Source: an uncultured Bacilli bacterium (lineage in GTDB: Bacteria > Bacillota_I > Bacilli_A > RFN20 > CAG-288). Taken from it: 9,401 nt of DNA. Location of the stretch: positions 1 through 9,401 of the forward strand of contig CAKUXT010000072.1 in the NCBI GenBank assembly GCA_934700375.1, given 5' to 3'. The notes under the pieces were generated by a model. It was not told where the DNA came from, searched no databases, and worked only from the letters and a program-made list of their open reading frames with translations. This document shows, in pieces, positions 6,871-9,401 of this stretch; position 1 is the stretch's first letter; each line of letters begins with the position of its first letter. A program made the position numbers and the translations under genes.

Positions 6871-8394
6871 TTATTCATGCGGAACACAGAAAGAAGGAAT
6901 GGTAGTTGTGTTGTAATCCTTGATTGTCACAGTGAATGTCTCTGTAGCTGCAATTGTGTTTGTAGAGCCATCAAGTACAAAGTTTCCGGAGATGGAATTC
7001 TTGAAGCAATCAAGTGTTCCATCATCCTTTAAGACAATGGAATAGTCTCCGCTTGTAGGTTCATTGACATATTCTTCGAAGGTGTTATTAGAAAGGAGAG
7101 CGAGTGTCTGATAGATCTTATAAGGAGTGAAGGTGTTGTCTCCATTGTCCTTGAAGCATTCGACAGCCAAGCTTCCAATCTTCGGAGCTGCATCTAAGAA
7201 AGATGTTCCGATTTGAGCCTGAGAAGAAGAGAATCCCCAGAATTCAGTGAATTCATCCTTTTTGACAAAAGCGTGGGTGTCATCAGCTAAGTAACGATAG
7301 ATGTAGATTTTTCCGTTCTCAAACTGATAAGCGAAGTTATATTTGTATTCTGTATACTCTCCGCCTTCGGTTTCCGGTTTTAAGAGACCGGTGAATTCAT
7401 AGGTGTTGTAGATGATCTGTTTCTTGAAGTCAATCAGATAATCATAGGAATGGCCAGTCAGCAGTTTGCTGTCATAGGAGAGATCGACATGCATCGTGTA
7501 GTTGTTCAAAGTTTCGTTATCGTACTTATAAGGGGCCAAAGCAGAAGCGAGCTTATCGTGTCCTGCTGTATGCTCTAAAGGTTCAATCGATCTAGGAGTT
7601 GTCATGCCAAGTTCGGAGATATCCAATTCGAACTGCATGCCCTCATAGATGTAGGTTCCATCGTCCTCACTGATTTCAAGCTCGACGATGAAACGGAACT
7701 GATCGATTTCATCTCCGTTGAAATGAAGTGCGAATTCACTGACGGTAGGAGTATAGTCATAAGATCCGCTATAAGAGTTTCCGCTAGGCTTATAGGAAGG
7801 AAGTCCGGTTGTCTGATAACCGGTGAGGAAATAGACGATGCGGGAAGCCAAAGAATGATATTTGCTCTTGATGATGAACCAGTTCGGTTTTTCACGGACG
7901 GCATCGAGGCATTTGACTTCCAGTTCCGGAAGAGGAGATTCCATGGCGATATCGTATTTGTTGCTGGACTTTGTTTCGACGACCTCATTGGTCAAAGGAT
8001 CCAAAGTTCTTGCATACATGAAACCATCTTCTCCGGCAAAGAAGTTCTCCTCGACAAGGGTTTCATTTGTGATCTGGTCTGCTTCTCGATAATAGTAAGC
8101 GTCCTGATCGATTTCTGCAGTGACTTCTGACTCGGAAGTGGATGTCTTTGTGCCATCGGATGTGGCATAAGAGAGCTTACCAGTCAATGTCATGCTGTTG
8201 TTCAGGTCTTCTAATGCATAAGTCAGCTGTTCATAGATATTAGGACGATAAGTGTTCGGTGCTGCTGTCTCAGTCGGTTTGGCTGTTTCAGTCGGCATGT
8301 TTTCACTGGGTTTGGTATCTTCGCTAATGTTGTTTCCTTGGCATGCGCATAAGGCAAACAAAGATAAAATCAGAGGAATTCTGCTTTTTTTCAT
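6871..8394 (-). CDS. 507-aa lipoprotein of unknown function, first gene of the operon
   Basis: Residues 1-17 are a signal peptide ending L-C-A-C; Cys18 is the likely lipidated residue, because Cys16 would need Leu at -1. Residues 19-50 are a Thr/Pro/Glu tether containing P-T-E-T-A-K-P-T-E, the same nine residues as in the 960-aa lipoprotein. The body seems to have two related parts. Part one (about 53-260) opens with a helix and N-N-S-M-T-L-T-G, then an aromatic D-A-Y-Y-Y strand, a helix S-L-A-S-R-I-V-Y-F-L, and a beta meander. Part two (about 280-370) opens with L-N-N-Y-T-M-H-V-D-L and continues with a further set of beta strands. The pattern recalls LolA/LppX-like lipoprotein folds, but I cannot name a family and see no catalytic residues. 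The start is fixed by AGGAGG 4 nt upstream, which lies inside an inverted repeat. It probably has the operon's only promoter. Confidence 0.85.
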   Translation of the reverse strand: MKKSRIPLILSLFALCACQGNNISEDTKPSENMPTETAKPTETAAPNTYRPNIYEQLTYALEDLNNSMTLTGKLSYATSDGTKTSTSESEVTAEIDQDAYYYREADQITNETLVEENFFAGEDGFMYARTLDPLTNEVVETKSSNKYDIAMESPLPELEVKCLDAVREKPNWFIIKSKYHSLASRIVYFLTGYQTTGLPSYKPSGNSYSGSYDYTPTVSEFALHFNGDEIDQFRFIVELEISEDDGTYIYEGMQFELDISELGMTTPRSIEPLEHTAGHDKLASALAPYKYDNETLNNYTMHVDLSYDSKLLTGHSYDYLIDFKKQIIYNTYEFTGLLKPETEGGEYTEYKYNFAYQFENGKIYIYRYLADDTHAFVKKDEFTEFWGFSSSQAQIGTSFLDAAPKIGSLAVECFKDNGDNTFTPYKIYQTLALLSNNTFEEYVNEPTSGDYSIVLKDDGTLDCFKNSISGNFVLDGSTNTIAATETFTVTIKDYNTTTIPSFCVPHE

Positions 8395-8410
8395 AGGACC
8401 TCCTATAGGA
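8393..8410 (-). promoter_or_regulatory. Ribosome binding site inside nested palindromes
   Basis: On the minus strand the AGGAGG (8404-8399) lies between two inverted hexamers: ATAGGA (8406-8401) and TCCTAT (8398-8393), the latter ending in the AT of the start codon. TCCTATAGGA (8410-8401) is also a perfect 10-nt palindrome, and GTCCTAT occurs twice, on either side of the site. A small hairpin ATAGG-AGGT-CCTAT would bury both the Shine-Dalgarno sequence and the AT of the start codon. Regulation of translation is possible but not shown; a 5-bp stem is weak on its own. Confidence 0.45.
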
Positions 8411-8435
8411 CAATAGTCCCTGTTCCATAGTAAAA

Positions 8436-8441
8436 ATTATA
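8436..8441 (-). promoter_or_regulatory. Candidate -10 box (TATAAT) for the lipoprotein operon
   Basis: A consensus TATAAT on the minus strand, 41 nt before the ATG at 8394. No acceptable -35 lies 16-18 nt upstream (about 8458-8465). It competes with the two-box candidate at 8456-8484, and I cannot choose between them from sequence alone. Confidence 0.35.
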
Positions 8442-8451
8442 ATTTATTTTC

Positions 8452-8496
8452 TTTTCCTATATTTATATTTTTACAATCTCGCAAAAAATAGGAAAA
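8452..8496. repeat. 9-bp inverted repeat across the operon promoter region
   Basis: TTTTCCTAT at 8452-8460 and ATAGGAAAA at 8488-8496 are perfect inverted copies separated by 27 nt. One arm overlaps the TATAGG -10 candidate and the other lies just upstream of the TTGCGA -35 candidate. The arrangement could be a paired operator site. It shares the TCCTAT/ATAGGA core with the palindromes around the ribosome binding site. Confidence 0.4.
8456..8484 (-). promoter_or_regulatory. Candidate two-box promoter for the lipoprotein operon
   Basis: On the minus strand TTGCGA (8484-8479) and TATAGG (8461-8456) are spaced by 17 nt, each matching 4 of 6 consensus bases. Transcription would start near 8449, giving a leader of about 55 nt that includes the GGAC-TATT-GTCC mini-hairpin (8408-8419) and the nested palindromes at the ribosome binding site. 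Confidence 0.35.
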
Positions 8497-8598
8497 ATTA
8501 GACATTTAAGTTATTTTTTAGAAAAATATTGTGAATTAAGATGATATAGGGCGGGAAACTTCTAAAACTTTAAAATAATCTTAAAAGGCACTTTGACT

Positions 8599-8612
8599 TG
8601 ATAGCGCTTTCA
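8599..8612 (-). promoter_or_regulatory. Consensus cre site (CcpA operator)
   Basis: TGAAAGCGCTATCA on the minus strand matches both the classical cre consensus TGWNANCGNTNWCA and the tighter form TGWAARCGYTWNCW at every position. In Bacillota, CcpA with HPr-Ser-P binds such sites for carbon-catabolite control. It lies 205 nt before the first operon gene, about 140 nt upstream of the two-box promoter candidate and 69 nt past the transposase stop. Such an upstream position would fit activation or a promoter I have not found, rather than classical roadblock repression. An isolated chance match is possible. Confidence 0.5.
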
Positions 8613-8617
8613 AACCT

Positions 8618-8652
8618 AAAAAGCAAGTATTTCAAAAAGATGCATTGCTTTT
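8618..8652 (-). terminator. Possible terminator after the transposase gene
   Basis: On the minus strand AAAAGCAA (8652-8645) and TTGCTTTTT (8626-8618) form an 8-bp stem ending in a T-run, with a long 18-nt loop. It lies about 30 nt past the transposase stop. The loop is longer and the stem weaker than in the terminators at 3354-3428. It could also be part of the element's end, but no matching opposite end is in view. Confidence 0.3.
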
Positions 8653-8681
8653 ATGAATTTTGTAAAAAAGGATAATCGCAG

Positions 8682-9401
8682 TTAAGTGTTGTTATCCGTA
8701 TTCTTAAGATACTGACTGAAAACCAAGCCCTCGAATTCCTCCAGCGTCGGATTCTCGTTGTACAGTATCTCATACCAGGAAAGATACTGGTTCAGTCGTT
8801 TCTTTACGATTTCCCTGTGCTTTCTCAGAAACCATTGGACTCCAGCACAAAGGTGGTTGAGATGCTCCAGCGCCTTTTCCTCTTCCGGCTCAGTCGACCT
8901 GACCGCAATCTCTTTCTTGTCGGCAAGGAAGTCGAAGGCATCGCTATAGCCATGGAGCTTGTCATGGGTAATGACGCTTCCGTTTGCAATGTATCCGGTC
9001 CATGTGTTCTTGAGGCTCTGCGTGGTCGGATGGCCGGGCTTCAGATCCTTCAGGAAAATCCTGCCACTATAGTCCGTTCCTATGCATATGGCTTCTTTCT
9101 GGGATGAGATTCCCTTCTTCTTTTTCTCATGCCCCACCATTCCGCTCAGGGTCTTGTAGGTCTCATCGACCTGTACTCCTTCACCTGACAAAACAGGCTT
9201 CTTATCGGCTTTTTCGACATATACGAGAAGCATGTGCCTGTAGCGAAGCGAGGTGTTCTTGCTGACGCATGTCTGCTTTGCGGCTCCGATCACGGTCGTG
9301 TCGACCACAAGAGAGTCCAGGAGGGACCTTACCTCATGCTGCCCAAGCCTTCCGCGGTAATATATCGTATGGATGGAGCTGACAAAGGAATGATGACAGT
9401 C
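8682..9401 (-). CDS. IS1595/ISXO2-family transposase, C-terminal 239 residues
   Basis: The frame stays open from 9401 to the TAA at 8682-8684. A GTG at 9308 is internal, since the 31 codons upstream of it are in frame and protein-like, so the true start lies outside the window. Features seen, numbered from the edge: a helix-turn-helix-like stretch with A-A-K-Q-T-C-V-S-K-N-T-S-L-R-Y-R-H (about 40-56), the first catalytic Asp in V-Q-V-D-E-T-Y (Asp79), the second in I-T-H-D-K-L-H-G-Y (Asp147), and a C-terminal block L-N-Q-Y-L-S-W-Y typical of IS1595-type enzymes. The third catalytic residue is not obvious in the H-L-N-H-L-C-A-G-V-Q-W-F stretch, so activity is uncertain. The N-terminal zinc-finger region, if present, is off the window. 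Hand-counted lines are 50-55% GC against about 40-47% in the lipoprotein genes, consistent with recent arrival. No terminal inverted repeat could be defined. Confidence 0.85.
   Translation of the reverse strand, partial: DCHHSFVSSIHTIYYRGRLGQHEVRSLLDSLVVDTTVIGAAKQTCVSKNTSLRYRHMLLVYVEKADKKPVLSGEGVQVDETYKTLSGMVGHEKKKKGISSQKEAICIGTDYSGRIFLKDLKPGHPTTQSLKNTWTGYIANGSVITHDKLHGYSDAFDFLADKKEIAVRSTEPEEEKALEHLNHLCAGVQWFLRKHREIVKKRLNQYLSWYEILYNENPTLEEFEGLVFSQYLKNTDNNT

Larger units (their letters stand above)
8395..8681. other. 287-nt intergenic control region, operon side of the transposase
   Basis: This AT-rich gap lies between the transposase stop and the first operon gene, both on the minus strand. 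From right to left it holds a weak hairpin (8618-8652), the cre site (8599-8612), a G/C-rich island GGGCGGG (8549-8555) standing out in AT-rich DNA, the 9-bp inverted repeat with promoter candidates (8436-8496), and the nested palindromes at the ribosome binding site. No open frame of convincing length is present. The end of the insertion element should lie somewhere here, but its border is not visible. Confidence 0.6.

Noticed and set aside
9306..9308. GTG at 9308 as the transposase start
   Set aside because: The frame continues upstream to the window edge with protein-like sequence, and starting at 9308 would remove upstream transposase sequence. The gene is cut by the window, not short.

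Overview
The window is about 9.4 kb of bacterial DNA. It looks like a low-GC Gram-positive (Bacillota; an uncultured Erysipelotrichales- or RF39-like Bacilli lineage is my guess, not shown by any marker). The reasons are moderate GC (about 40% in lipoprotein lines counted by hand), very AT-rich intergenic DNA, strong GGAGG-type ribosome binding sites, TTTTA-rich hairpin terminators, four short lysine-initiated signal peptides ending in a lipobox cysteine, and a CcpA-type cre sequence. TGG is used for Trp and TGA for stop, so the standard bacterial code applies.

Layout from left to right. (1) 1-206: the C-terminal end of a membrane protein that looks like the YhhN/TMEM86 lysoplasmalogenase-type family, followed by a 12-bp hairpin terminator. 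(2) 207-458: AT-rich leader with a cre-like sequence, an AT-only inverted repeat and a TATAAT box. (3) 459-3341 (+): a 960-residue multidomain lipoprotein, ending in its own terminator. (4) 3434-8394 (-): an apparent three-gene operon, transcribed right to left. The order is a 507-aa lipoprotein, then an 18-nt gap, a 575-aa BspA-type leucine-rich-repeat lipoprotein, a 4-nt ATGA overlap, and a 564-aa lipoprotein with a bacterial Ig-like (Big_2) domain. A T-tailed terminator lies back-to-back with that of gene 3. (5) 8395-8681: a 287-nt control region with a consensus cre match, candidate promoters, and a cluster of ATAGGA/TCCTAT hexamers that encloses the ribosome binding site. (6) 8682-9401 (-): the C-terminal 239 residues of an IS1595/ISXO2-type transposase, open at the window edge and richer in GC than its neighbours.

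The unifying theme is a cell-surface lipoprotein locus. All four proteins should be lipid-anchored on the outer face of the membrane and have Thr/Pro/Glu/Asn-rich tethers directly after the lipidated cysteine. Three of them (the + strand protein and the first and last operon proteins) appear to share a weakly conserved alpha/beta module that I cannot assign to a named family. The LRR protein between them has a typical ligand- or host-binding scaffold. No enzyme active site is recognisable in any of the four. The locus is therefore best read as a set of surface binding or envelope-associated proteins, possibly under carbon-catabolite control, next to a mobile element. No stretch longer than 300 bases lacks a gene. 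I saw no tRNA, rRNA, CRISPR array or known riboswitch.
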